Source: CAZISM01 sp964541895
GTDB taxonomy: Bacteria > Zhuqueibacterota > Zhuqueibacteria > Residuimicrobiales > Residuimicrobiaceae
Direction of reading: 5' to 3'
NCBI GenBank assembly: GCA_964541895.1
Contig: CAZISM010000002.1
Span: 62,001-126,000, forward strand
DNA: 64,000 nt
Shown here: positions 27,880 through 37,135 of the stretch, one piece after another
Layout: every line of letters starts with the position of its first letter
How positions within the stretch are numbered: the stretch's first letter is position 1
Translations under genes and position numbers: made by a program
The notes under the pieces: generated by a model
What the model was told of the DNA's origin: nothing
The model's database searches: none
The model's input: the letters and a program-made list of their open reading frames with translations, nothing else

Positions 27880-28613
27880 AAGCGTTAAGCCGCTTCAAGA
27901 GGGTGCTGTTGTTCGGCCTGCTGGTCAGTGCGCTGTCGGCCCCGGCGTCCATGGGGCAAACCGGCGTCCAGCGGTACATGTACCGCAGTGTAGTGAAAAA
28001 GAGCAAAACGGATCTGCAGTCTGTTTTGGATCAGCAAAAGACAAATCTGGAGCACAAGAAGGCGGATGGACATTTGTTGACCTGTGCTCTCTTTGCACAT
28101 GAAGGAAATCTGTTTTTATATTATGAAACGGTGGACCGGGAGATGCGGCCGTCCGAAGTATTGCCCAATCTGAACAGATATTTGCAGCAGTGGCCCGGAG
28201 AGGAAAATGAAAAGCATTGGACGCCGATGGTCGATATTTTTCACGGCAGCGTCCCTGTCGATGTGACGCACTGGCGTCGTACCGGGTCTGTCGGGAAACG
28301 GGTCGGTCGCCTGGGCAGGCCCTGGCCGGACCAGGTGGCCAGTTATATTTACTATCATTATCAGCTGCAGGAAGAACGACCGGCCAATATGCGCACCGGA
28401 AAATATACGCTGATCGGTTTTGATCAACCATTTATATTTTATTATGGTGAGGAAGGATCCTCTGCTGATACGCTCCTGGTCCCGCGCAAGTTAACGACAC
28501 ACAACACCCCGGCCAATTGGGATCTCTGGCAGGCCATTATGCGTCCGCATTTCAAGCCCTGGCCGGAACCGTTTGATTTTTTACGGCCGATGTCCTGTGT
28601 GCTGGAATTGTGA
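27876..28613 (+). CDS. Exported protein of unknown function, coupled to the sugar porter
   Basis: A 245-residue protein starting at GTG 27876, which overlaps the porter stop codon by four bases; GAGGAAAT lies just upstream. The signal segment is RVLLFGLLVSALSAPASMGQ. The mature part is Trp/Tyr rich (LNRYLQQWPGEENEKHWTPM, VASYIYYHYQLQEERPANM, PFIFYYGEEG) with no domain I can name. The overlap with the transporter suggests a periplasmic role in handling the same sugar, possibly an anomer-handling protein, but that is a guess. No catalytic motif is evident. Confidence 0.6.
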   Translation: MKALSRFKRVLLFGLLVSALSAPASMGQTGVQRYMYRSVVKKSKTDLQSVLDQQKTNLEHKKADGHLLTCALFAHEGNLFLYYETVDREMRPSEVLPNLNRYLQQWPGEENEKHWTPMVDIFHGSVPVDVTHWRRTGSVGKRVGRLGRPWPDQVASYIYYHYQLQEERPANMRTGKYTLIGFDQPFIFYYGEEGSSADTLLVPRKLTTHNTPANWDLWQAIMRPHFKPWPEPFDFLRPMSCVLEL

Positions 28614-28782
28614 GACTTGGATTCAGCCATGCGGCCGGCGACCGATCCCGGCTGTTGGTGTCATAAGACGGTGCCAGGGCATGCGGCTCCTCACACCTCC
28701 AGTTCAGTTGGAGTGGGCCGAATGAGTTAGACCGGGTGGAAATGTTAGCCAGTTCGCTGTATCAGGATTGAACGGAGCAAAG

Positions 28783-29694
28783 ATGAAAAAGTACTCGATC
28801 TATGCCGCTTTTATCTTCCTGGTTTTCATACTTTGGTTTATCTCGCCGGCTTTTCTGACCCCGGCCAATTTGCTCAACGTGTTGCGGCAGATTTCCATTA
28901 ACGGTATTCTTGCCGTAGGCATGACCTTTGTCATCATAAGCGGCGGCATCGATCTCTCCGTGGGCTCGATTCTGGCTCTGGCGTCAGTGATCTCTTGCAG
29001 CCTGGCTCGTGTGGATTCTCCGCCCCTGCTGGTAGCCCTTGCGGCCGGCGTGCTGACCGGGCTGGCCTGCGGAATGGTCAATGGCTGGATCATCTCCCGC
29101 TGGAAGGTGGCGCCTTTCATCGTCACCCTGGCTATGATGACGGCCGCGCGGGGATTGACGCTGGTCTACAGCAGCGGGCGGCCGATTGTCGGCCTGAACG
29201 AAGCGTTTAAAAAAATTGGTGGTGGCTATCTGCTGGGGATTCCCACGCCCATCTACATCCTGTTGTTCACCGTAATCGCCGGCTTTTTTTTATTGCATTA
29301 TACCGCCTTTGGCCGCCATGTGTACGCTGTCGGCGGTAATGAGGAAGCGGCGCGTCTGTCCGGTCTGCAAATCCGCCGGATCAAATTGGCCGTATACGCA
29401 TTATCTGGAGCGGCCGCCAGCCTGGCCGGCATGGTGCTCTCCTCGCGGATCATGGCCGGCTCGCCCTCGGTAGGCCAGGGCTATGAGCTCGATGCCATCG
29501 CCGCCGTGGTTATCGGCGGCACCAGTTTGTCGGGCGGTACCGGAACCCTGTTCGGGACAGTGGCCGGAGCCCTGATCATCGGCGTAATGAACAATGGTCT
29601 GGATTTGCTGAATGTTTCTTCTTATTATCAGCAAATCATAAAAGGTGTAATCATTGTCGCGGCGGTGCTGCTGGAACGGAAGGGAAGAGCATGA
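28783..29694 (+). CDS. Ribose-type ABC transporter permease (RbsC-like)
   Basis: A 303-residue inner-membrane permease of the branched/monosaccharide family with eight to ten hydrophobic helices. Family marks include AVGMTFVIISGGIDLSVGS, FGRHVYAVGGNEEAARLSG, IAAVVIGGTSLSGGTGT and GVMNNGLDLLNVSSYYQ. CGGAG precedes ATG 28783. The binding-protein gene overlaps it by four bases (ATGA). The ATPase subunit normally encoded next to these genes (RbsA/XylG type) is not in the 169 bp upstream or elsewhere in the window, so it must be shared from another locus or lost. Confidence 0.92.
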   Translation: MKKYSIYAAFIFLVFILWFISPAFLTPANLLNVLRQISINGILAVGMTFVIISGGIDLSVGSILALASVISCSLARVDSPPLLVALAAGVLTGLACGMVNGWIISRWKVAPFIVTLAMMTAARGLTLVYSSGRPIVGLNEAFKKIGGGYLLGIPTPIYILLFTVIAGFFLLHYTAFGRHVYAVGGNEEAARLSGLQIRRIKLAVYALSGAAASLAGMVLSSRIMAGSPSVGQGYELDAIAAVVIGGTSLSGGTGTLFGTVAGALIIGVMNNGLDLLNVSSYYQQIIKGVIIVAAVLLERKGRA

Positions 29695-30614
29695 ACATGC
29701 GGCCTTTGTTGCTGTGGCTGATTGTGACCGCCGGGTTGCATCTCTCCTGTAAAGGGAAATCGTTTCGCTATACGTTTGGCGTATCGTATCAAAACGTGCA
29801 GAACGAATTCATCATCAATATTCAGGACGCCCTGCGTGCAAAAGCCGAAGAGCTGAACATTCGCATTATCGAAGCCGACGGTCAGGGCCGCGCTGAGCAG
29901 CAGATCAGTCAGGTAGAAAATTTTATCGTACAGCGCGTGGATGCGATCATTCTCAATCCTTTTGACCGCTATAGCTGTGTGCCGATCGTCGACCAGGCCG
30001 CTGCCGCCGGCGTGCCTATCGTGGTGGTTAACGCCCAGGTCGATAATCTGCAGAAAGCCTCTGCCTATGTGGGGTCCGATGACCGCGAAGCCGGCCGTAT
30101 CGAAATGCAATATATCGCCGACCTGCTGCAGGGCAAGGGACAAATCGTGATCATTCACGGACCTAACGGCCATTCTGCTGAAATCAACAGGACGCAGGGC
30201 AATTATGATATTCTCGCCAAATACCCGGGCATGAACGTGGTAGCGGAACAGACCGCCAACTGGGACCGCGCCCAGGCCATGACGTTGATGGAAAACTGGC
30301 TGCAGGGCGGAAAAAAAATTGATGCGGTGGTGGCGCAAAATGATGAAATGGCTCTGGGCGCCTGCAAAGCCATAGAAGCGGCCGGCAAGCAAAAAGAGAT
30401 ACTATGCATCGGTATCGATGCTATCGCCGATGCGCTGCAGGCTGTTAAAGACGGCAAGCTGGCAGCAACCGTGTTTCAGGATGCCAAGGGTCAGGGGGCC
30501 GGCGCCGTGCAGGTGGCTCTGGACATAGTGCAGGGGAAGGCCGTTCCGCATATGAATTACATACCTTTTCAGCTGATCACAAAAGAGCATCTGCAGCCAG
30601 GAGCCGGCCGATGA
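29691..30614 (+). CDS. Sugar-binding lipoprotein of an ABC transporter (RbsB-like)
   Basis: A 307-residue type I periplasmic binding protein. The lipobox LHLSC (Cys20) anchors it. The two-lobe fold shows FGVSYQNVQNEFIINIQDAL, GRAEQQISQVENFIVQRVDA, VVAQNDEMALGACKAIEAAG and LCIGIDAIADALQAVKDG. It should deliver a monosaccharide (ribose, xylose, arabinose or galactose type) to the permease encoded just upstream. It overlaps the permease gene by four bases and its own end overlaps the next sulfatase start by four bases (ATGA at both junctions), so all three are translationally coupled. Confidence 0.92.
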   Translation: MNMRPLLLWLIVTAGLHLSCKGKSFRYTFGVSYQNVQNEFIINIQDALRAKAEELNIRIIEADGQGRAEQQISQVENFIVQRVDAIILNPFDRYSCVPIVDQAAAAGVPIVVVNAQVDNLQKASAYVGSDDREAGRIEMQYIADLLQGKGQIVIIHGPNGHSAEINRTQGNYDILAKYPGMNVVAEQTANWDRAQAMTLMENWLQGGKKIDAVVAQNDEMALGACKAIEAAGKQKEILCIGIDAIADALQAVKDGKLAATVFQDAKGQGAGAVQVALDIVQGKAVPHMNYIPFQLITKEHLQPGAGR

Positions 30615-32188
30615 ACAGAAGAACATTCCTCCGACGGGCAGGCCAAGGTTTGGCAGGGCTGACGATGACGACCTCGTTGACACACTGCAGCAAAAACAAT
30701 GTACGTCCCAATATTCTGATTTGCCTCGCTGATGATCAGTCGTTTCCCCATGCCGGCGCTTATGGCTGCCGATGGGTGCACACGCCTGGCTTTGATCGTG
30801 TGGCTCGCGAAGGCGTGTTGTTCAGCAAAGCGTACACACCCAATGCCAAATGCGCACCCTCCCGCGCCTGCCTGCTCACCGGCCGCAATTCCTGGCAACT
30901 GGAAGCGGCTGCGAACCATGTGTGCTTTTTCCCTGACCAGTTTACCACCTTTTGTGAAGCTTTGGCGGGTAACGGCTATTTCGTCGGCCATACCATGAAA
31001 GGATGGGCTCCAGGTGTTGTCGGCGACAGAAACGGACATACGCGTCAACTGACCGGGGCGCCCTTTAACCGGAAGAAAACCAGCCCGCCGGCGCGGCATA
31101 TGGCAGACAATGATTATGCCGGCAATTTGGCTGATTTTTTGCAGGCCCGTCCGAACAGGCAACCGTTCTGTTTCTGGTTCGGCAGCGTTGAACCGCACCG
31201 TCCCTATGAATACAAGGCTGGAATAACAAAAACCGGAAAAACCACGGCCATGATCGACGATGTACCGGGCTTTTGGCCGGACCATGAAACGGTTCGCAGC
31301 GATATGCTGGATTATGCATTTGAAATCGAATATTTCGATCAGCATGTACAAAAGATGCTGCAGATCCTGCAGGATCAGGGGGAACTGGATAATACCCTGG
31401 TGGTGGTGACCTCTGACCATGGCATGCCGTTCCCCAGGGCCAAAGGTCAGGAGTATGAATATTCCAATCACGTGCCCCTCGCCATGATGTGGAAAAATGG
31501 CATTAAACATCCTGGCCGGCAGGTCGATGATTTTGTCAGTTTCATCGATCTGGCTCCGACGTTTTTGGAATTGGCTAAAATAGACAAAGCGGCCAGCGGT
31601 ATGCAGCCCATACAAGGTACCAGTCTGTGCGATCTGCTCTACCACAGCAAGACCGCAACGTCCCGCGACCATGTGCTCATCGGCAAAGAACGTCATGATG
31701 TGGGCCGGCCGCACGATCAGGGTTATCCCATTCGCGGGATTTTTAAGGGCGATTATCTGTATCTCCACAATTTCGAGATCGACCGCTGGCCGGCCGGCGA
31801 CCCGGAAACCGGATACCTTAACTGCGACGGCAGTCCGACGAAAACTGCTGTCATTCAAGCCAGAAAAAATCCGCAGCTGCACCAATACTGGCAGCTCGCT
31901 TTTGGCAAACGACCCCGCGAAGAGCTTTATGACCTAAAGAACGATCGCGACTGTATCCATAATCTGGTTGGTTCGGCAGAGCTGCGGTCGTTGCACCAGC
32001 AGCTGCGGCAGCAGCTCTTTGCTGAATTAACAGCGCAAAAAGATCCACGTATGTTCGGACAGGGTCACCTGTTTGATGATTATCCCTATGCAGATCCGGC
32101 CGTCCGCGGTTTTTATGAACGATATCACCAGGGTGAAAAAATGAATGCGGCCTGGATCCAGCCGTCTGATTATGATCCGCTGGATTGA
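30611..32188 (+). CDS. S1-family sulfatase, N-sulfoglucosamine-sulfohydrolase-like
   Basis: A 525-residue sulfatase with signal MNRRTFLRR (twin-arginine type) ending near a Cys at 26, so it may be lipidated. It shows RPNILICLADDQSFPH, the maturation motif Cys81-Ala-Pro-Ser-Arg85 followed by ACLLTGRNSWQLE, and TSDHGMPFPRAKGQ. The LTGRN...QLE(A)AANH context is that of heparan N-sulfatase (SGSH)-like S1 members, which often act on sulfated glucosamine, though bacterial members vary. Translational coupling to the ABC binding-protein gene suggests that desulfation and uptake serve the same oligosaccharide. Confidence 0.9.
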   Translation: MNRRTFLRRAGQGLAGLTMTTSLTHCSKNNVRPNILICLADDQSFPHAGAYGCRWVHTPGFDRVAREGVLFSKAYTPNAKCAPSRACLLTGRNSWQLEAAANHVCFFPDQFTTFCEALAGNGYFVGHTMKGWAPGVVGDRNGHTRQLTGAPFNRKKTSPPARHMADNDYAGNLADFLQARPNRQPFCFWFGSVEPHRPYEYKAGITKTGKTTAMIDDVPGFWPDHETVRSDMLDYAFEIEYFDQHVQKMLQILQDQGELDNTLVVVTSDHGMPFPRAKGQEYEYSNHVPLAMMWKNGIKHPGRQVDDFVSFIDLAPTFLELAKIDKAASGMQPIQGTSLCDLLYHSKTATSRDHVLIGKERHDVGRPHDQGYPIRGIFKGDYLYLHNFEIDRWPAGDPETGYLNCDGSPTKTAVIQARKNPQLHQYWQLAFGKRPREELYDLKNDRDCIHNLVGSAELRSLHQQLRQQLFAELTAQKDPRMFGQGHLFDDYPYADPAVRGFYERYHQGEKMNAAWIQPSDYDPLD

Positions 32189-32260
32189 AGAGTTGGCGTT
32201 GACGGTGTACGGCCAGAGCGTAAACCTGAAAAACCCACCACAAAATGAAGGCAAGCGAGT

Positions 32261-33355
32261 ATGATGATCCGATACCTGTGTGCTGTTTTTGCCGGCCTGT
32301 ATCTGGCTGTCCCATGCCGGGGTGGCGGCCACGTTAAAGCGGCTGAACAGCAGAACCAGGCCTTTGAACGATGTGACCTCGCCCGCATCCGGGCCGGGGC
32401 GTTGGCCTATAGCCAGGCGTTATCTCTGCCCGCTCACGGGTACGGCGCCTATCGTTCACCACAGACGGCGGAGCCGAACATGTACGCGTCTTGCGATGTG
32501 GCCATTATGCGCACGGTCATGGGTGAAGATTTGCACAGCATTCTTGCACCTGAACAGCGTGAACAGTGGATTAACCACATCAACTCTTATGCCGGGCCGG
32601 ATGGCACTTATCAACGCTATACCCATCACTCGCTCGAGCATGCCAACGGCATGGTTATCGGCGCTTTGGGCGTGCTGGGCGGGCGACAGAAATACAGCGT
32701 TCGTCTCTACGACGCTTTTGATACGCCGGAGAAGGTTGCCGCCTGGCTGGAAAAAATCAATTGGCGCGAACAATGGAGCGGTTCGCATCTGTTCTGGGGC
32801 GGTATGCACGTCTTCAGCATGAGCCGTCGCTGTACTGAACAGTGGCGTAAAACGGTTTTTGACTGGTTGGATGCCAATCTCGACCCGGAAACCGGCTGGT
32901 GGCGTAAGGGAGTGCGGCACAGCCGTTCTTTTGACGCGTTGGGCGGCGGCGCTCATATCTGGCCGATCTATCAGCATCATGGCCGGCGATTTCCTTTTCC
33001 GGAAAGAGTCATCGACAGCATCCTGGCCATGCAACAATCGGACGGCAGTTGGCTCCAGTATGGCAGCTACATGGAACTGGATGCCCTGTATGGGCTTGCC
33101 TATATGAGTTCATTGGCCCCAACTTATCGCAGACAAGAGATCCTAAAAGCGGTAGCCAAGCACGGTCGCGGTCTGAACAAGGCCTGGCCGGCTTTTCTCA
33201 GCCGCAAGCCGGATCTGCACGTGCTGCTTGGTGCCGTAGGCGCCTTTGGGTTGCTGCAGCAGTGGCTTCCCGACATCTATTATGACAACGTGAACTGGAC
33301 CGACATCTTTAGCGATAAACGGTTTTATCAAACCGGAGCGGTCGAGAGGTTATAG
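32261..33355 (+). CDS. Secreted alpha/alpha-toroid protein, function unknown
   Basis: A 364-residue protein with N-terminal signal MMIRYLCAVFAGLYLAVP. The mature part is a run of helix pairs with aromatic loops (YQRYTHHSLEHANGMVIGAL, WSGSHLFWGGMHVFSMSRR, GGGAHIWPIYQHHGRRFPFP, QQSDGSWLQYGSYMELDALY). This is consistent with an (alpha/alpha) toroid, as in terpene-cyclase-like, GH88/105-like or lyase folds. I cannot place it in a known family. It follows the sulfatase by 72 bp on the same strand. A role as hydrolase or lyase is inferred only from fold and context. Confidence 0.55.
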   Translation: MMIRYLCAVFAGLYLAVPCRGGGHVKAAEQQNQAFERCDLARIRAGALAYSQALSLPAHGYGAYRSPQTAEPNMYASCDVAIMRTVMGEDLHSILAPEQREQWINHINSYAGPDGTYQRYTHHSLEHANGMVIGALGVLGGRQKYSVRLYDAFDTPEKVAAWLEKINWREQWSGSHLFWGGMHVFSMSRRCTEQWRKTVFDWLDANLDPETGWWRKGVRHSRSFDALGGGAHIWPIYQHHGRRFPFPERVIDSILAMQQSDGSWLQYGSYMELDALYGLAYMSSLAPTYRRQEILKAVAKHGRGLNKAWPAFLSRKPDLHVLLGAVGAFGLLQQWLPDIYYDNVNWTDIFSDKRFYQTGAVERL

Positions 33356-33452
33356 AGATGAAAGTCCGAGTTAAATTCCCGGCTTTGCGAAATTCCGAAA
33401 TTATTATATTGTGCGGCAAATAGCTTCTCTGTCGAACTGTTCAGGAGGTCCT

Positions 33453-35453
33453 ATGCGCACCATTCTTTTCGTGCTCTTGTGCCTATTCATTCCAGTGCAA
33501 CGGCTGAGCGCTCAACCCGTGATCGTGCCGTCTCCAGATGGCCAGAGCACGGTAACAGCCGGCATTGACAACAGCGGCCAACTTTTCTACTCTGTGAAAT
33601 ACCACGATAAATCGGTTCTTCTTGATTCTCCGTTTGACCTGCAGTTTGAAAACATGCCGGCATTGAAAAATAATCTTTCTATTAAAAACGTCACTCAACA
33701 GACAATTAAAGAACGTTGGCAAAGGGTCTGGGGCAAGCGTAAAAACGTTTTCAATCAGTGCAATGAAACGATTATACACCTTGAAGAAAAGCAAGCTCCG
33801 TTTCGGCGTCTGGATTTTATTGTGCGTGCGTATAACGACGCCGTTGCTTTGCGTTATTTTCTGCCGGCGCAAAAATCGCTGACCGATTTCACGTTGACCG
33901 CTGAACGTCTGCTGTTTCGTTTCAGCGGCAATCATACCTGCTGGGCTGCTAATTATAAAGGCTATGCCACACACCAGGAGTCGGAATTCGACCAAACCAG
34001 AATTGCCGACCTGATACCCGCCACGCCCTATGGCTGTCCGTTGCTTGTCAAAGTCGACGAGTCTGTTTGGGTAGCGCTCACCGAAGCCAATTTAACCGAC
34101 TGGGCCGGCATGTATCTCAGTGCGGCAGGCCATCAGCCCAATACGCTGGTGACCGCCCTTGCCCCTTGGTACGATAATCCTTCTGTTCTGGTCAAATCGG
34201 CCACACCACGCCATTCGCCGTGGCGCGTCATCATGATCGCCGATCGTCCGGGTGCCTTCCTGGAATCGGATATCATCCAGAATCTCAACGAACCCTGCGA
34301 GATCAAGGACACGTCCTGGATAACGCCCGGCAAGTCGGCCTGGGATCGCTGGTGGTGTGGAGATTACCTGCCGGACGCCACGTTTAAGATTGGCATGAAT
34401 AACGAGACCATGAAATACTTTATCGACTTTGCCGCTGAAATGGGCTGGCCGTATCAACTGGTGGACTGGCAGTGGTACGGCGAACCCTTTGATCCGGTGC
34501 TGGGTAGCCGATATATGAATTCCAAGGCTGATCTTACCAGATCCATTCCGGAAGTGGATGTGCCGGCCCTGGTGAAATACGCAGCAGCCAAAGGCGTCAA
34601 GCTTCTTCTTTGGCTGGAATGGAATGCGGTGGACCGGCAAATGGATCGGGCTTTTCCGCTGTATGAAAAATGGGGCGTGGCTGGCGTGAAAATCGATTTT
34701 ATGGCGCGCGACGATCAGTATATGGTCAATTTTTATCAACGTTGTGTGAAAAAAGCGGCAGAACATCATCTGGTGGTTGACTTTCACGGCGCCTACAAAC
34801 CCACCGGCTGGAGTCGCACCTACCCCAATGTAATCGCCCGCGAAGGCATCCTGGGCAATGAATATAATAAATGGAGCGATCGCGTTACGCCCGACCACTG
34901 CCTGACCGTGCCGTTCACCAGAGGTATGCTGGGTGAGATGGATTTTACGCCAGGCGGATTCCGGCAAAAAAGCAAAGAGACGTTTCGCATAGTGGGGGGA
35001 GACGCACCCGGACCTTTTGTCATGGGTACACGTTGTTTCCAACTGGCCATGATGGTTGTCTATGAAAGCGCATTGCAGGTGTTGTGTGATTCTCCGTATA
35101 ATTATCGATCCAGTCCGGCTGGATTGGATTTTCTCAAAATTGTGCCCACAACCTGGGATGACACAAAAGTTATTCACGGACAAGTAGGAGATTTCATTAC
35201 CGTGGCGCGTCGCAGCGGCGATACCTGGTATCTCGGCAGTATGACAGACTGGAGTGCGCGACATCTTGATATCCCCCTCACCTTTCTCGGTCCGGGGCGC
35301 TACAAGGCGGAAATCTGGATGGATGGCTGGGAAGCGGCGGACTATCCGGACCGGCTGATAAAGGCGGAGAAAACTGTGACCGCCGCGGATGTCCTTACTG
35401 CAGAAATGGCTTCCGCAGGCGGTCAGGTGGTGATCATTAGGCCCGTGCGATGA
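33453..35453 (+). CDS. GH97 glycoside hydrolase (alpha-galactosidase/glucosidase type)
   Basis: A 666-residue periplasmic enzyme with signal MRTILFVLLCLFIPVQRLSA. It has the family layout of an N-terminal beta-sandwich (to about 290), a TIM barrel and a C-terminal beta domain. WDRWWCGDYLPDATFK opens the barrel. GVKIDF carries Asp415, which corresponds to the nucleophile of retaining GH97 members (alpha-galactosidase type), whereas inverting SusB-like members lack it. REGILGNEYNKW is the likely acid/base segment. AGGAGG at 33441-33446 supports ATG 33453. Retaining alpha-galactosidase or a related activity is the best guess. Confidence 0.9.
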   Translation: MRTILFVLLCLFIPVQRLSAQPVIVPSPDGQSTVTAGIDNSGQLFYSVKYHDKSVLLDSPFDLQFENMPALKNNLSIKNVTQQTIKERWQRVWGKRKNVFNQCNETIIHLEEKQAPFRRLDFIVRAYNDAVALRYFLPAQKSLTDFTLTAERLLFRFSGNHTCWAANYKGYATHQESEFDQTRIADLIPATPYGCPLLVKVDESVWVALTEANLTDWAGMYLSAAGHQPNTLVTALAPWYDNPSVLVKSATPRHSPWRVIMIADRPGAFLESDIIQNLNEPCEIKDTSWITPGKSAWDRWWCGDYLPDATFKIGMNNETMKYFIDFAAEMGWPYQLVDWQWYGEPFDPVLGSRYMNSKADLTRSIPEVDVPALVKYAAAKGVKLLLWLEWNAVDRQMDRAFPLYEKWGVAGVKIDFMARDDQYMVNFYQRCVKKAAEHHLVVDFHGAYKPTGWSRTYPNVIAREGILGNEYNKWSDRVTPDHCLTVPFTRGMLGEMDFTPGGFRQKSKETFRIVGGDAPGPFVMGTRCFQLAMMVVYESALQVLCDSPYNYRSSPAGLDFLKIVPTTWDDTKVIHGQVGDFITVARRSGDTWYLGSMTDWSARHLDIPLTFLGPGRYKAEIWMDGWEAADYPDRLIKAEKTVTAADVLTAEMASAGGQVVIIRPVR

Positions 35454-35484
35454 TTCCTGCTGGCCAATTTAGTAATGGAGTGGT

Positions 35485-36858
35485 GTGAAGAATCCAGGTA
35501 CATGTATCATCAAGGTTGTTGTCGCAGCAACTATCCTGCAGTCGGTACACGAGGCCCAGGCCGGCCAGACCGCAACAGATCTGCAATTGGCAGCCGAGTT
35601 CGGTGAGGGGATGGTCCTGCAGCGCCAATCGGATTGCCCGATCTGGGGTATGGCTTCCCCATCCGAGCGTCTCAAGCTGTCCTTCAGAGGCCGTGATTAC
35701 AGGGCAGTGGCCAATACCGCGGGACGATGGCTGATAAAAGTCAAAGCAGGCGACCCCGGAGGTCCCTTTTCGTTGTTCATAGAGGGTCATCAACGGATAC
35801 ATATAAATAGGGTATGGGTAGGGGACGTCTGGCTCGTGTCAGGGCAGTCAAACGCCGCCCAGGCGGCCGAGTTTTCGCCGGCAATAAATGCGCAAGCTGT
35901 GCATTTCTTTATCGCAACGGATTCGACGCCCCAGGACGGAGGCCAGCGCTGGAGCACGAGCGGCAAAATTTCCATGCTCGCCTGGCATTTGGGCTACGAA
36001 CTCTATTCACGCTTACATGTGCCGATAGGCATCATCGTCTGTGCTGTTGGTGGCACCAGTGTCGAACAATGGAAACCAGGACCTGACCCTGATGCGCACA
36101 ATGCCGGCCCGGGGGGTGGGCTGGGCGAAGCCGGGGGCCTTTATGAGCGCTGGATCAAACCGCTGCAGCCGTATCGCATCAAGGGTGTTGCCTGGTGGCA
36201 GGGCGAATCCAATTCTAATAATTGCGCAACCTATTGCGAAAAATTCTGTTCATTGGTTAAAATATGGCGCCAAGATTGGGCAGACTCGGACCTGCCTTTT
36301 ATCTGGGTACAATTGCAGCGGATTAATCGGCAGGGACCGGAGTATTGGATCACGATTGGCGATGCCCGGGCTGCCATCGCGGATGCTCAGCGCCGCGCCT
36401 TGTCTTTGCCGCACACCGCCATGGCGGTTACCTATGATGTCAGCGAAGGTGATTTGCATCCATCTCTGGCAGAGAAAAAGATCATCGCTGACCGTGTCGC
36501 AATGGCCGCGGCGGCTCTTGCCTATGGATCCGCGGCGGAAGGATCCGGTCCACTCCCGATCAAGGCGTTTCGCCGTGGCAGGAACATTGTTATCCGCTTC
36601 CGGCATGGCAAAGGGTTGCATGCTCGGGAGAATGTAACCACACCGTCGCAGGTATTGTGCGGTTTCCAAGTGCGGGCCGCCGAAGGGCTGTTTATACCTG
36701 CTGCTGCACAATTGTCAGGGGAAAATGTGCTCATACCGATTGCCAATAAAAAAGGTCCCTTTTGGGTGCGCTTTGCCTGGGGACCGATGCCGGTCGCGAA
36801 TCTGTACAACAGCGCCGGTTTGCCGGCAGCGACGTTTGAGATGATGGTGGAGGAGTGA
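35485..36858 (+). CDS. Sialate O-acetylesterase-like carbohydrate esterase (SASA family)
   Basis: A 457-residue exported protein starting at GTG 35485 (TGGAG just upstream), with signal IIKVVVAATILQS. The SGNH-type esterase block begins GDVWLVSGQSNAA with Ser122 as nucleophile. It continues with GIIVCAVGGTSVEQW and VAWWQGESN and ends with the Asp-x-x-His-type motif SEGDLHPS. An N-terminal beta domain and C-terminal beta strands fit the SASA family. It should remove acetyl groups from the glycan before or during hydrolysis. It is 31 bp after the GH97 gene. Confidence 0.85.
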   Translation: MKNPGTCIIKVVVAATILQSVHEAQAGQTATDLQLAAEFGEGMVLQRQSDCPIWGMASPSERLKLSFRGRDYRAVANTAGRWLIKVKAGDPGGPFSLFIEGHQRIHINRVWVGDVWLVSGQSNAAQAAEFSPAINAQAVHFFIATDSTPQDGGQRWSTSGKISMLAWHLGYELYSRLHVPIGIIVCAVGGTSVEQWKPGPDPDAHNAGPGGGLGEAGGLYERWIKPLQPYRIKGVAWWQGESNSNNCATYCEKFCSLVKIWRQDWADSDLPFIWVQLQRINRQGPEYWITIGDARAAIADAQRRALSLPHTAMAVTYDVSEGDLHPSLAEKKIIADRVAMAAAALAYGSAAEGSGPLPIKAFRRGRNIVIRFRHGKGLHARENVTTPSQVLCGFQVRAAEGLFIPAAAQLSGENVLIPIANKKGPFWVRFAWGPMPVANLYNSAGLPAATFEMMVEE

Positions 36859-36992
36859 CTGACGAAATACAATTTTCATAAGCAAGATGTGAACATGTCC
36901 GCCGAAACCGGACGGGATTCAATGCATAACCCGGATAAACCGGAACCTATAAGCTAACACCACAATTTCCGCGCGCAGGGCGCAGAGCGATC

Positions 36993-37041
36993 ATTTTTTA
37001 GTAGCTACCACGACAAAAATGCATAAGCCTTATTACCTTAT
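36993..37041 (-). repeat. Single copy of a dispersed intergenic repeat (ATAAGG repeat)
   Basis: Read on the minus strand this stretch starts ATAAGGTAATAAGG (37041 down to 37028) and ends with GTCGTGGTAGCTACTAAAAAA. The same start and a similar end occur twice, in inverted orientation, at 61737-61788 and 61853-61904. It lies in the 277-bp gap before the xylose-isomerase-like gene. Confidence 0.55.
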
Positions 37042-37135
37042 TCCCAATTGAGTGATAGCAATGGTCGAACCGTCTCGCTTCGGCACCATATAAACAAAGA
37101 TCGCTCAGTTCCGCACAAATCATTTGGAGGCAACG

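Noticed and set aside
28694..28716. Hairpin CTCCA/TGGAG before the ABC permease gene as terminator
   Set aside because: The stem is only five pairs plus a bulge and no U tract follows.
36985..37106. GAGCGATC ... GATCGCTC inverted repeat before the xylose-isomerase-like gene
   Set aside because: Arms of 8 bp are about 105 bp apart, which is easily due to chance; no other support.
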